The translations under genes and the position numbers were made by a program. Shown piece after piece: positions 8,858 through 17,416 of a DNA stretch of 64,000 bases. The stretch comes from Terripilifer ovatus (GTDB taxonomy: Bacteria; Pseudomonadota; Alphaproteobacteria; Rhizobiales; Beijerinckiaceae). Numbering within the stretch: position 1 is the first letter of the stretch; the number at the start of each line of letters is the position of its first letter. The stretch is from positions 59,909 through 123,908 of the forward strand of contig JARHVB010000018.1 of NCBI GenBank assembly GCA_029222685.1. The letters are read 5' to 3'. The notes beneath the pieces are model-generated. The model was not told the origin of the DNA. It saw nothing but the letters and a program-made list of their open reading frames with translations, and ran no database searches.

Positions 8858-9963
8858 TTCAATCCGTAAAGAGCCTTGGCATTGCCGCTGAAAATGGCCT
8901 GCTGTTTCTCATGGCTGAGCGCCAGCTTGCCGAGCACGAACTTCGGGTCGTCGAAGTCCCAGTGCGGATAGTCGGTCGAGAACATGATGCGGTCGCAGCC
9001 GACCTGTTCGAAAATTTCCGCCAGGTCGCTGTCCACATCCGGCTCGTCGAGCGGCTGCGTGGTCAGCCAGATATGGTCGTGGATATATTCGGACGGCAGG
9101 CGCTTGAGATGCGGCACTTCGGCTTTCAGGCGCTTGTAATGCTTGTCGAGACGCCATTTGAGCGCCGGCATCCAGGCGATGCCGCCTTCGACCAGCACGA
9201 CTTTCAGTTTCGGGAATCGTTCGAACACGCCTTCCAGCACCAGGCTCGTCACCAGGGCCTGCATGCCCTGCACATTGGTGTGCTGCTCCTCGATATAATA
9301 GGAGGGGTAACCGCTGGCGGTGGCGGGATAGCCGTTGATGCCGCCGACATGCAGGGCAAGCGGCCGGTTGGCGGCGACGGCCGCCTCGTAGATCGGCCAG
9401 TAACGCTTGCGGCCGAGCGGCTCGAGCGAGCGCGGCGGCAGCATGATCTGGGCGAAGCGGCGATCGTCGGCGCGGGACTCGATTTCGGCGATCGCGGCTT
9501 CCGGGTCTTCCTGGGTGACGACGATGGAGGCGTTCAGCCGCGGTTCCGGCGTCACCCATTTGGCGATCTGCCAGTCGTTCACGGCCGTGGCCAGCGCCGC
9601 ACCGTAGCCGAGGTTGCGCTGGTTACCGGGGCCGCGGTTGAGCGGCATCAGCATGCCGTATTCGACATTGTTGCCGTCAAGATGCTGGGCGCGCATGAAA
9701 GCGAGGTCGGAGCCCGGCGGGCCTTTCGGCGGCCAGCTATCGGCGCGCGACACTTCCGGCGCCATGCGCGGATGCGACAGCGTGTCGGCGAAAGCCTGGC
9801 GGTAATGGCCGCCGAAGGTCTTCACATGTTCGCGCCAGCGTTCCGGCAGGAAGGGATAGATTTCATCCGGCGTCGAGAAGCCGGGATGGATATCGCAATC
9901 GATGACCGTGAGCTTCTGGCGCGCGGCCGCTTGCGGCTTGCGCTCTGCGGTGACCGTGCTCAT
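8854..9963 (-). CDS. Amidohydrolase family 2 protein (ACMSD/gamma-resorcylate decarboxylase superfamily)
   Basis: 369 residues, PF04909-type TIM barrel. Candidate metal ligands: IDCDIH (acidic residue plus His in place of the HxH of classical amidohydrolases, as in gamma-resorcylate decarboxylases), a mid-protein His in LALHVGG, and the Asp of FSTDYPHWDFD. The family includes hydrolases and non-oxidative aromatic acid decarboxylases, so the reaction is open. The start MSTVTAE (9963) is chosen because it overlaps the previous stop as ATGA; the frame stays open upstream but only inside the neighbouring gene. It is a paralogue of the upstream gene and is translationally coupled on both sides. 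Confidence 0.88.
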   Translation of the reverse strand: MSTVTAERKPQAAARQKLTVIDCDIHPGFSTPDEIYPFLPERWREHVKTFGGHYRQAFADTLSHPRMAPEVSRADSWPPKGPPGSDLAFMRAQHLDGNNVEYGMLMPLNRGPGNQRNLGYGAALATAVNDWQIAKWVTPEPRLNASIVVTQEDPEAAIAEIESRADDRRFAQIMLPPRSLEPLGRKRYWPIYEAAVAANRPLALHVGGINGYPATASGYPSYYIEEQHTNVQGMQALVTSLVLEGVFERFPKLKVVLVEGGIAWMPALKWRLDKHYKRLKAEVPHLKRLPSEYIHDHIWLTTQPLDEPDVDSDLAEIFEQVGCDRIMFSTDYPHWDFDDPKFVLGKLALSHEKQQAIFSGNAKALYGLK

Positions 9964-11084
9964 GACGAAAGCTCCTTGGAAGCGGTTTCTTTTCCGGCAA
10001 CAGAGTCTGCCAGGGATTCCGAAAGTCTCGGATAGGTCGCAAGCGCGTTCTCGCACAGGATCTTGCGCGCCAGCGGTGACGATGGCGACAGCGGAAACGC
10101 GTCGGTGCCGTCGAAATGCCAGTGCGGGAAGTCGGTCGAGAACAGCAGCATGTCCTCCGACTTCATCTGCTCGACGAAACGCTGCAGCCACGGCACGCCG
10201 TCGGGCTCGTCGAACGGCTGCGTGGTCAGGCGGATGTGCTGGCGCACGATGTCCGCCGGCGTGCGCTTGACCCAGGGAACTTCCGAGCGCACGCCGCGCC
10301 AGGTCTTGTTGAACCGCCACAGGGCAGGCGGCATCCAGGTGACACCGGATTCGATCAGCACGACTTTCAGCTCGGGAAATTTCGCGAACGCGCCTTCGCT
10401 GACGAGGCTGACGACCTGGTTCTCGAAGGCGAAGGCATTGGCGACGTAATCCTCGAGGAAGAACGAGCCCCAGCCGTTGAGCGTCGGATGATGATAGAGC
10501 CCGCCGGCATGGACGCCGATGGGAAGGCCGTGGCGCACCGCCGCTTCATAGATCGGCCAATAGCCGCGCCGGCCGAGCAGTTCGGTGCCCATGGCGAGCA
10601 TGGACACCTGCACGAATCTCCTGTCGCCGGCACGACGCTCGATCTCGGCGACGGCCAGATCCGGCGCCTGCTGCGGCACCAGGATCGAGGCACGCAACCG
10701 CGGCTCGCGGTCGAGCCACTCTTCCGCCACCCAGTCGTTGACCGCCTTGCAGAACACCGCCGCCAGGTCGTCGCTGTGCAAGGCGACGCCGCCGAACAGG
10801 CAATTGGCGATGGCGAAGCTCGACCCGAAGCCGTCGAGCGCGCCGGAGCGCAGCAAGGCGAGATCGGTGCCAGGCTTGCCGGATTTCGGACGCCAGTCGG
10901 GACGCGCCGCCAGCGGCGTATTGGGCGGATCACCGGTCAGGTTGAAGCTCACCCTGTCGATGCCGCGGGTGCGAAACGCGTCGAACCAGTAGGCGTCGAG
11001 ATAGGGCATCAACGCTGCCGTCGAGGGAACTGCGATGTGGACATCGCAGTCGATCGCCGGATGGCCAAAGATCGAATTCTGCAT
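9960..11084 (-). CDS. Amidohydrolase family 2 protein, paralogue of its downstream neighbour
   Basis: About 374 residues from MQNSIFG. The motifs parallel the neighbour: AIDCDVH near the N-terminus, GVHAGG in the middle, and FSTDFPHWHFD near the C-terminus, so the metal-binding set seems intact. An in-frame ATG at 11129 exists but has no ribosome-binding site and would add residues unlike the family. First gene of the operon amidohydrolase-amidohydrolase-Rieske ferredoxin. Two diverged copies side by side could form a hetero-oligomer or act on successive acids; this is inference. The divergent solute-binding gene begins 224 bp away. Confidence 0.87.
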   Translation of the reverse strand: MQNSIFGHPAIDCDVHIAVPSTAALMPYLDAYWFDAFRTRGIDRVSFNLTGDPPNTPLAARPDWRPKSGKPGTDLALLRSGALDGFGSSFAIANCLFGGVALHSDDLAAVFCKAVNDWVAEEWLDREPRLRASILVPQQAPDLAVAEIERRAGDRRFVQVSMLAMGTELLGRRGYWPIYEAAVRHGLPIGVHAGGLYHHPTLNGWGSFFLEDYVANAFAFENQVVSLVSEGAFAKFPELKVVLIESGVTWMPPALWRFNKTWRGVRSEVPWVKRTPADIVRQHIRLTTQPFDEPDGVPWLQRFVEQMKSEDMLLFSTDFPHWHFDGTDAFPLSPSSPLARKILCENALATYPRLSESLADSVAGKETASKELSS

Positions 11085-11308
11085 CGGCGTTTCGTCCGTC
11101 CCGTTGGATAATGGCCGCAAGATGATCATCGGCTTGACGATTATCGGCTTGCAGGCCGTTTGCCTCGACCTTCAGTCTATCCGATTGCGCCAACCCGCGC
11201 CAGCGCGCGAAAAGGCAGCGCATGTTGGACATGAAGGGGGGCAGTGCTTAATGTCGTGTCGATATGCAATGCGATGGGCGATATTTCAGCCCGTGGGAGG
11301 GATGCCAC

Positions 11309-12343
11309 ATGAAAATGACGTTTAAACAGGTTCTCGGCGCGCAGATGGTTGCTGCGGGCGTGATCGCAGGCGCATTCGCCACGCCAGCTGTCGCGCAGGA
11401 GAACTGGGACGCCGTCATCGCCGCCGCCAAGAAGGAAGGCTCGGTCGTCGTTTATCACGCCCAGTTGGGCGCCGCCCACTGGAAGGACGTAGTGCGCGCC
11501 TTCGAAAGCAAATACGGCATCAAGGTGCAGGAATATGACGCGCGCGCCAGCGAGCTGACCGAGCGTATCCGTGTCGAGCAGACGTCGAAGCGCTATGTCG
11601 CCGACGTCGAATTCCACGGCAAGGCGTCGATCGCCCAGCAGCAGATCGAAACCGATTTCGTCGCCGAGATCGGCAATATTCCCAACGCCAAGAATCTGCG
11701 CGACGATTTTCCCGCCGACAAATATTCGGTGCCGGCCTGGACGCAGGTGGTCTGCATGCTTTCCAACACCAATCTGGTGAAGCCGGAAGACGAGCCGAAG
11801 AACTGGACCGATCTGCTCGATCCGAAATGGAAGGGCAAGCTGCTCAGCGACGACATGCGCGCAGTTGGCTCCGGCCAGACGATGTTCGGCGTCACCTACA
11901 AGAAATATGGTGCGGACTTCCACAAGAAGCTCGCCGCTCAGGATCTCGTCTTCAACCGCGATCTGCAGGTCAATTCGCGCCGCGTCGCGCGCGGCGAGAA
12001 TCCCATCTTCATCCAGCAGATCATCGCCTTCGCCTCCGAGCTGAAGGGCCTGCCGGTGAAGGTGTTGCTGCCCTCCGACGGCTGCCCGTTCACCGCCATT
12101 CGCGGCGCCATCCTGCGGGGTGCGCCGCATCCCAATGCTGCGCGCGTCTTCATCAATCATTTCCTCGAAATGGATTCGCAGGTGCGCTACGCCAATGCCT
12201 GGATGGGCACGGTGATCAAGGGCGTCGCCGACAAGCTGACCGATCCGGATGCCAAGCGCTATGCGGATGTGAAGCTGATGGGCGAGATCAGTTACGAAGA
12301 GCGCGACAAGTCCCTGAAGCTCGCGAACGAAATGTACAAATAG
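11309..12343 (+). CDS. Periplasmic extracellular solute-binding protein (ABC transporter type)
   Basis: 344 residues with a signal peptide (hydrophobic core VAAGVIAGAFATPAVAQ) and a type 2 periplasmic-binding fold resembling the iron/putrescine/thiamine binding families (AKKEGSVVVYHA, WTDLLDPKWKGKL). The start is set by GGGAGG upstream of ATG 11309. No ABC permease or ATPase gene follows; the next gene is a GST 10 nt away. It is divergent from the amidohydrolase operon and may supply its substrate. The ligand cannot be told from the sequence. Confidence 0.8.
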   Translation: MKMTFKQVLGAQMVAAGVIAGAFATPAVAQENWDAVIAAAKKEGSVVVYHAQLGAAHWKDVVRAFESKYGIKVQEYDARASELTERIRVEQTSKRYVADVEFHGKASIAQQQIETDFVAEIGNIPNAKNLRDDFPADKYSVPAWTQVVCMLSNTNLVKPEDEPKNWTDLLDPKWKGKLLSDDMRAVGSGQTMFGVTYKKYGADFHKKLAAQDLVFNRDLQVNSRRVARGENPIFIQQIIAFASELKGLPVKVLLPSDGCPFTAIRGAILRGAPHPNAARVFINHFLEMDSQVRYANAWMGTVIKGVADKLTDPDAKRYADVKLMGEISYEERDKSLKLANEMYK

Positions 12344-12353
12344 GCGCAGCGAC

Positions 12354-13016
12354 ATGGCTGCGTCCCAACAGTCTCCCTATGTGGTTCACGGCGCCATGCG
12401 GTCCTCGGCCGCCTATCGCCTGCGGATCGTGATGAAACTGAAAGGGCTCGCCTATCGCGAGTTCTTTCTCGATCTCAACAAGGGCGAGCACTGGTCGGCG
12501 GATTATCTCAGGGTCAATCCGCAGGCGCTGGTGCCGGCCCTCGTCCTGCCCGACGGCGGCGTCGTCACGCAATCCATGGCGATCATCGAATATCTCGACG
12601 AGATGCATCCCGAGCCGGCGCTGCTGCCGCGCGATGCGCGCGGCCGCGCCCGCGTGCGGTCCCTGGCGCAGATGATCGCCTGCGACATTCATCCGCTCAA
12701 CAACACGCGCGTGCGCAACCATGTGCGTGAGCTGTTTCCACACGATCCCGAGGCCGTTCCGGTGTGGATGGACCGCTGGAGCAAGGCCGGCTTCGATGCG
12801 ATCGAAGCCAGGCTCGCGCGTGATGCGGAGACGGGCCTCTTCTGCCATGGCGACACGCCGACCATGGCGGACGCCCTGCTTGTTCCACAGGTCGCCAATG
12901 CGCGCGCTGCCAATCGCGACCTGTCGCTCTATCCGACGATCGTGCGCATCGATGCGGCTTGCGCGAAGCTGGAACCGTTCGATGCGGCGCGGCCGGACCG
13001 GCAGCAGGCGGGTTGA
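12354..13016 (+). CDS. Glutathione S-transferase, maleylacetoacetate isomerase-like (zeta class)
   Basis: 220 residues. The N-terminal thioredoxin-like domain carries RSSAAYRLRIVMKLKG, matching the zeta-class SSxxxRxRI motif whose Ser/Cys activates glutathione, followed by the cis-Pro region NPQALVPALV and QSMAIIEYLDE for glutathione binding. Maleylacetoacetate isomerases convert maleyl to fumaryl compounds in homogentisate and gentisate breakdown. It lies 10 nt behind the solute-binding gene and is likely cotranscribed. No fumarylacetoacetase or homogentisate dioxygenase is present in the window, so the substrate may differ from the classical one. Confidence 0.85.
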   Translation: MAASQQSPYVVHGAMRSSAAYRLRIVMKLKGLAYREFFLDLNKGEHWSADYLRVNPQALVPALVLPDGGVVTQSMAIIEYLDEMHPEPALLPRDARGRARVRSLAQMIACDIHPLNNTRVRNHVRELFPHDPEAVPVWMDRWSKAGFDAIEARLARDAETGLFCHGDTPTMADALLVPQVANARAANRDLSLYPTIVRIDAACAKLEPFDAARPDRQQAG

Positions 13017-13045
13017 ATCCTTCTCCTGCGGATCGTGAGAAGGAT
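13017..13045. terminator. Hairpin between convergent genes
   Basis: ATCCTTCTC (13017-13025) pairs perfectly with GAGAAGGAT (13037-13045) across an 11-base loop, directly after the GST stop and just before the stop of the convergent TctC gene. There is no long T run, so function as an intrinsic terminator is plausible rather than certain. Confidence 0.5.
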
Positions 13046-13055
13046 AAGAGAGCGC

Positions 13056-14090
13056 CTATTTTAATGGCGCGCCCTGGGCGATGAGGATCGCCTTGGCCCG
13101 GTCGACGACCGGCTTCGGTGTCGCATACATGTCCTTGATCAGCGCCGACATCTGCTCGCCCGTGAGGGGATTGATCTCGGCCTGGATGGACTTGGCTTCC
13201 TTGACGTAGTCGGCATCCGACATCGTTTTGACGAAGGCGGCCTGAAGCGCAGCCATGCGGGCAGGCGGGACGCCGGCAGGGGCCAGGACGGGGAAACCGA
13301 CTTCCAGCCGCTTGGCGAAGAGATCGAGCAGGGCCTTGTCCTGCGGGTTTCTGGCGAGAGTCTGCACCAGGGGGACGCTCTTGATGTCGCGGTTCGGCCG
13401 CAGTGCGTGCTGCAGGATGATGTTGGCGCGGCCGTCGCGATACCAGTCCTCATGTGTGCCGCGCAGGGCGCCCATCGACCAGCCGGCGCGGCCATCGACT
13501 TCGCGGCGTTCCATCGCCATGTTCATCTCGCCGGCGCCGGCATAGCCGATGATGACCTTGAACTGCGTGCCGAGCGTTTCATTGTAGATGTAAGGCATCG
13601 TGTTGCTGTCGGCACCGCCGCCGGTCGAGGCGAGCAGGGAGACGGTGTGCCTGGCGTCTTCGATGGATTTCACTTTCGCATCGCGCCACAAGACCACGAT
13701 CGATGTTTCGGGCGCCCGCGATCCGACGAAGTTGAACGTGGTCGGATCGAACGTGGCGTCGGGATAGCCGAGGAGAGGCATCATGATGACGCCGCGCTGG
13801 ACGATGCCGATCGTCAATCCGTCCTTGGGGGCGACATTGGCAATGTATTGCATCGCCTTGAGGGAGCCCGCGCCCGGCATGTTCTGGACGATGATGTTGG
13901 GCTGGCCCGGGATGTACTTTCCCATGCTGCGCGCGAGCATGCGCGCGTCCGTGTCGTGCTGATCCGGCGGCGCCATGCCGACGACGATCGTCAGGTTCTT
14001 GCCCTTGTAGAAATCGGCGATGTCATCGGCGCGAGCGGCCTGCGAGGCCGCGCACATGGCCAGCACCAGACAGAAACCAAGTTTCTTCAT
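13056..14090 (-). CDS. Tripartite tricarboxylate transporter-type substrate receptor (TctC/Bug family)
   Basis: 344 residues with a signal peptide (LGFCLVLAMCAASQAARA) and the TctC/Bug layout: DFYKGKNLTIVVG, then a pocket loop APPDQHDTDARMLARSMG, then IPGQPNIIVQNMPGAGSL. The protein is periplasmic and would bind a small carboxylate. No TctA/TctB membrane genes are nearby. It precedes no permease but sits downstream, on the same strand, of the class II aldolase-family and flavin monooxygenase genes, so it probably recognises a substrate of that cluster. It is one of three such orphan receptors in the window. Confidence 0.87.
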   Translation of the reverse strand: MKKLGFCLVLAMCAASQAARADDIADFYKGKNLTIVVGMAPPDQHDTDARMLARSMGKYIPGQPNIIVQNMPGAGSLKAMQYIANVAPKDGLTIGIVQRGVIMMPLLGYPDATFDPTTFNFVGSRAPETSIVVLWRDAKVKSIEDARHTVSLLASTGGGADSNTMPYIYNETLGTQFKVIIGYAGAGEMNMAMERREVDGRAGWSMGALRGTHEDWYRDGRANIILQHALRPNRDIKSVPLVQTLARNPQDKALLDLFAKRLEVGFPVLAPAGVPPARMAALQAAFVKTMSDADYVKEAKSIQAEINPLTGEQMSALIKDMYATPKPVVDRAKAILIAQGAPLK

Positions 14091-14123
14091 GTTCCTTCCC
14101 CTCTGATGTTCTCGTTTTACGTT

Positions 14124-14888
14124 CTAGTTCTTATAGGACGGGTATCTTTCCTCGACGAGCGCCATCAGCGCCGGCCAGTCGCGCCGGCCGAGCGGCTTGT
14201 TGCCGGCGTTGAACATGTTAGCCGTGCTTTCGAGGACATGCTCCGGCGCTACCGAATAGGGCACGTTCGCCGCCAGAACCTGCATCTGCGTCTGGCAACA
14301 CTTTTCCAGATGGTACATCAGGTGAAAGGCCTCGGCCGCGTCGACGCCCGCCGTCAGCAGGCCATGGTTGCGCAGGATCAACGCCTTGTTGGTGGCGCCG
14401 AGATCGGCGGCGATGCGCTCGCGCTCCGATTGTTCGCGCGAGATGCCTTCGTGGTCGTGATAGGAAATACGCTTGTAGAAGCGCAGCGCGCTCTGGTTGA
14501 GCGGCAGCAGGCCGCAATCGAGCGCCGAGACGGCCTGGCCCGACACCGTATGGGTGTGGATGACGCAATGCAGATCCATGCGCGCCATATGGATGGCCGA
14601 GTGAATGATGAAGCCCGCCACGTTCACGTCATAAGGGGATTCCTCCAGCATCTTGCCGTTGACGTCGATCTTGATCAGCGATGAGGCGGTGATCTGCTCA
14701 TAGAGGAAGCCGTAAGGGTTGATGAGAAACTGGTCGGTCGTGCCCGGCACGCGCAGCGAGATGTGGTTGTTGACCAGATGCGTCCAGCCTTCGTGGGCAA
14801 CCAGCCGGTAGCAGGCGGCGAGATCGCGCCGCGCCTGCCATTCGCTGTCGCTGACCTTGCCCTGCTTCGATTCGATTGGCTTCAACAT
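14124..14888 (-). CDS. Class II aldolase/adducin family protein
   Basis: 254 residues. Zinc-binding features of the family are visible: HTHTVSG in the middle and RNHGLLTAG further on, with an early NHISLR that contributes to the active site. The family covers fuculose-phosphate aldolases, ribulose-phosphate epimerases and some aromatic acid decarboxylases, so only the fold is assigned. It lies between a TctC receptor and an NtaA-type monooxygenase on the same strand (15 nt from the latter), suggesting a catabolic step on an oxidised substrate. Confidence 0.85.
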   Translation of the reverse strand: MLKPIESKQGKVSDSEWQARRDLAACYRLVAHEGWTHLVNNHISLRVPGTTDQFLINPYGFLYEQITASSLIKIDVNGKMLEESPYDVNVAGFIIHSAIHMARMDLHCVIHTHTVSGQAVSALDCGLLPLNQSALRFYKRISYHDHEGISREQSERERIAADLGATNKALILRNHGLLTAGVDAAEAFHLMYHLEKCCQTQMQVLAANVPYSVAPEHVLESTANMFNAGNKPLGRRDWPALMALVEERYPSYKN

Positions 14889-14903
14889 TTTTGTCTCCTC
14901 AAT

Positions 14904-16262
14904 TCAGGCGCTCGCCAGCGCTTCTTTCAACAGGGGGCGCGACAGGCCCAGGTTGTCGCGCAAGGTCGTGCCTTCGTAATCGCGTCTGAACAGTCCGCGT
15001 CTTTGCAACTCGGGCACGACAAGATCGACGAAATCATCGAGACCGCCGGGCACATCGCTCGCCAGGACATTGAAGCCGTCGGCGGCGCCGCCGACAAACC
15101 AGCTCTCCAGCTCGTCGGCGATCTGTGCGGGGGAACCGATGATGGTGAGATGATGCTTGGCCGCCGCCGCGCGCATGGCCGTCTGTCGCAAAGTCAGCCC
15201 TTCGCGCCGCGCGATGGAAACGTAAGACTCGACGGATGACACCCTGACGGCATTGGCGGCGATATCTGGCATCGGTGCGTCGAGTGCATAGCCAGACAGA
15301 TCCACCCCGCCAAGACCTTCGGACAATCTCTGCAGCCCCAGCTTGATCGGAATGAGGGATTGCAGGCGCTCGTACTTTTCCATCGCCTCTTCCTGCGTCC
15401 GCCCGATGAACAGCAGCACGCCGGGCATGATCTTGATATCGCCGGGCGAACGGCCGAACCGGTCGCAGCGGCTCTTCGCCTTGTCGTAAAACGCTTTTGC
15501 CTCGGGCAGCGCGGATTGCGAGGTGAACATCACGTCGGCGACACGCGCCGACAGATTGATGCCGGGTTCCGACGATCCGGCTTGCACCAGGATCGGATGT
15601 CCTTGCGGCGGCCGCGGCACGCTGAGCGGCCCGCGCACCGAGAAATAACGTCCGCGGTGATTCAGGAACCTGACTTTCGCGGCATCCATATAGACGCCGC
15701 TGGCCTTGTCGCGCGGAAACGCATCCTCTTCATAGCTGTCCCAGAGGCCGCGCACGACATCGACGAATTCTTCGGCGCGCGCATAGCGCTCGCCATGGGG
15801 GAGGTGGTCGGTTCTGCTGAAATTCTGCGCCTCGTCCTTGCTCGCCGTGGTCACGATGTTCCAGCCGGCGCGTCCAAGCGAGACATGATCGAGGGAGGCG
15901 ACCGTGCGCGCGACGTTGAACGGCTCGTTGTAGGTCGTCGATATGGTGCTGACCAAGCCGAGATTGCGCGTCGTCATCGCCAGCGCCGACAGGATCGTCA
16001 CGGGATCGAGCCGGTCGATGCGCGAGGTGAGGCCAAGGGTCTCAAGATCGCTGACGCCGCTGATGCCGCCATCGGCGATGAACAGCATGTCGAGCTTGCC
16101 GCGCTCCATGATCCTGCCGAATTCGACCCATTGCTGCATGTCGCAGCCACCGTGGCCTCGCTCGCGATCCTCGTGAGGGAGACGCCACCCTGCCAGATGG
16201 TAGTTGCCGTCTCCGGTCAGAAACATCGACAGTTTCATCTGGCGCGTGGCGGGTATCGGCAT
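14904..16262 (-). CDS. NtaA/SnaA/DszA-type FMN-dependent monooxygenase
   Basis: About 452 residues of the bacterial luciferase-like fold. Typical blocks include KLSMFLTGDGNYHLAGWRLP at the N-terminus, YNEPFNVARTVASLDHVS and GRAGWNIVTT in the centre, and QAGSSEPGI. These enzymes use reduced FMN from a separate reductase to oxidise substrates such as nitrilotriacetate or dibenzothiophene sulfone. The start at MPIPATRQMKLSMF is favoured; 34 further codons upstream are open but unlike the family. Transcribed with the aldolase-family and TctC genes. The LysR gene upstream on the same strand is a candidate regulator. No flavin reductase is seen nearby. Confidence 0.88.
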   Translation of the reverse strand: MPIPATRQMKLSMFLTGDGNYHLAGWRLPHEDRERGHGGCDMQQWVEFGRIMERGKLDMLFIADGGISGVSDLETLGLTSRIDRLDPVTILSALAMTTRNLGLVSTISTTYNEPFNVARTVASLDHVSLGRAGWNIVTTASKDEAQNFSRTDHLPHGERYARAEEFVDVVRGLWDSYEEDAFPRDKASGVYMDAAKVRFLNHRGRYFSVRGPLSVPRPPQGHPILVQAGSSEPGINLSARVADVMFTSQSALPEAKAFYDKAKSRCDRFGRSPGDIKIMPGVLLFIGRTQEEAMEKYERLQSLIPIKLGLQRLSEGLGGVDLSGYALDAPMPDIAANAVRVSSVESYVSIARREGLTLRQTAMRAAAAKHHLTIIGSPAQIADELESWFVGGAADGFNVLASDVPGGLDDFVDLVVPELQRRGLFRRDYEGTTLRDNLGLSRPLLKEALASA

Positions 16263-16361
16263 GTTTGAATCCTGTCGGCTTATCTTGTCGGCGGATCTCA
16301 GGCCCGCCGTTTGGTTCTCTCCCTGATCCTGGCGAGGATGCCGACGGTTGTTTGACCTGTC

Positions 16362-16377
16362 CAAAACAATTGTTTTG
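16362..16377. promoter_or_regulatory. Perfect 16-bp palindrome upstream of the flavin monooxygenase
   Basis: CAAAACAATTGTTTTG is a perfect palindrome. It lies 3 bp beyond the LysR stop and about 100 bp upstream of the monooxygenase start, in a 117-bp spacer that must hold the monooxygenase promoter. It has operator geometry for a dimeric regulator. As a hairpin with an AATT centre it would make a poor terminator. Confidence 0.45.
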
Positions 16378-16379
16378 AG

Positions 16380-17360
16380 TCAGCCCAAAGAGATTTTTGC
16401 CAGAGAGGGGCTTCGTGCGGGACCAAAGCCGCGGGTCCAGGGCGCTGTTCGCGACAGGTAGGTCTCGAGAGTCCGGTTGAGGAAGCGCGTGAGCTGGTCT
16501 TCGTAGGCCAGCGGCAGGCGCGCCGAGCGCTGGACGAGATAGAGAATGCGCGTCAGGCCCGGCCGGTCGATCTTGCGGGCTATCAAGGCGCCGCTGTCGA
16601 TCTCGTGCGCGGCGAGGCTGTAGGGAATGATGGTGGCGGCCTTGCCCGCAAGGACCATAGCCTTCATCGCAGTGATGGAATGGACGTCAAAGGCGACCTT
16701 GAAGTCCACCGACATCCGCGCGGCCTCGGCCGCGACGATCTTGCGAAGGACGCCGCGCGCGGCGCCTGCCATGACGAGATCATGGCGCAGGGCTTCCTCC
16801 AGGCTGATGAGTTTGTCTTGATTGTTGCTGTTTTGCACGCCGGCGGCAGGAGCGGTGACCAGCAGCAGGTCTTCCTCAAGCACCGCCCGGCGATCGAGCC
16901 CCGCATGCTCCTCGACATCGAACAGGAATCCTACTTCCGCCTGGCCCTTCTGCAAGGCGTCGGTCAGGCCCGGCGTGCGCTCCTCGATCAGGCTGAACTG
17001 GACGTCCGGCATGTCCTCCTTGGCCATGGCCAGCAGCACGTCGCCGAGCATGAGCACCATGGTCGGGCTGACGCCGAAGGAGAGATGATCGGGCGCCGCA
17101 TCGGTCAGGGTTTTGAGATCGCGGTGAAGCTGATCGACCTCTTCAAGGATGAGGCGGCCGCGCTTCGCCAGCAGCTTGCCGGCTTCGGTCGGCGCCACGC
17201 CGCGCGAGTGCCGCTGCAGGAGCTGCATGCCGAGTTCGCTTTCGAGCTGGCGGATCTGCGCGCCGAGCGCGGGCTGGGCGACGCCCAGGGCCTGGCCGGC
17301 AGCGGTCATGTTCGCCAGGTCGACGATTTTCACCAGATACCTGATCTGCTTGAAATTGAT
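16380..17360 (-). CDS. LysR-family transcriptional regulator with apparent ATC start codon
   Basis: LysR protein with an N-terminal winged helix-turn-helix (NMTAAGQALGVAQPALGAQI) and a C-terminal effector domain. The standard LysR N-terminus (x-NFKQIRYLVKIVDLAN) is encoded only if translation begins at ATC 17360-17358. GGGAGG (17371-17366) lies 5 nt upstream of this ATC, and an in-frame TAG precedes it with no ATG, GTG or TTG between. The first conventional start is GTG 17333, which would delete nine residues of helix 1 and has no good ribosome-binding site. It reads toward the monooxygenase-aldolase-TctC cluster and is its likely regulator. Confidence 0.85.
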   Translation of the reverse strand: MNFKQIRYLVKIVDLANMTAAGQALGVAQPALGAQIRQLESELGMQLLQRHSRGVAPTEAGKLLAKRGRLILEEVDQLHRDLKTLTDAAPDHLSFGVSPTMVLMLGDVLLAMAKEDMPDVQFSLIEERTPGLTDALQKGQAEVGFLFDVEEHAGLDRRAVLEEDLLLVTAPAAGVQNSNNQDKLISLEEALRHDLVMAGAARGVLRKIVAAEAARMSVDFKVAFDVHSITAMKAMVLAGKAATIIPYSLAAHEIDSGALIARKIDRPGLTRILYLVQRSARLPLAYEDQLTRFLNRTLETYLSRTAPWTRGFGPARSPSLAKISLG

Positions 17361-17416
17361 GCTGGCCTCCCGGTGCTTTGTTTGGATGGGAGGCTAGCAT
17401 GCGGATGAGGGTGCCT

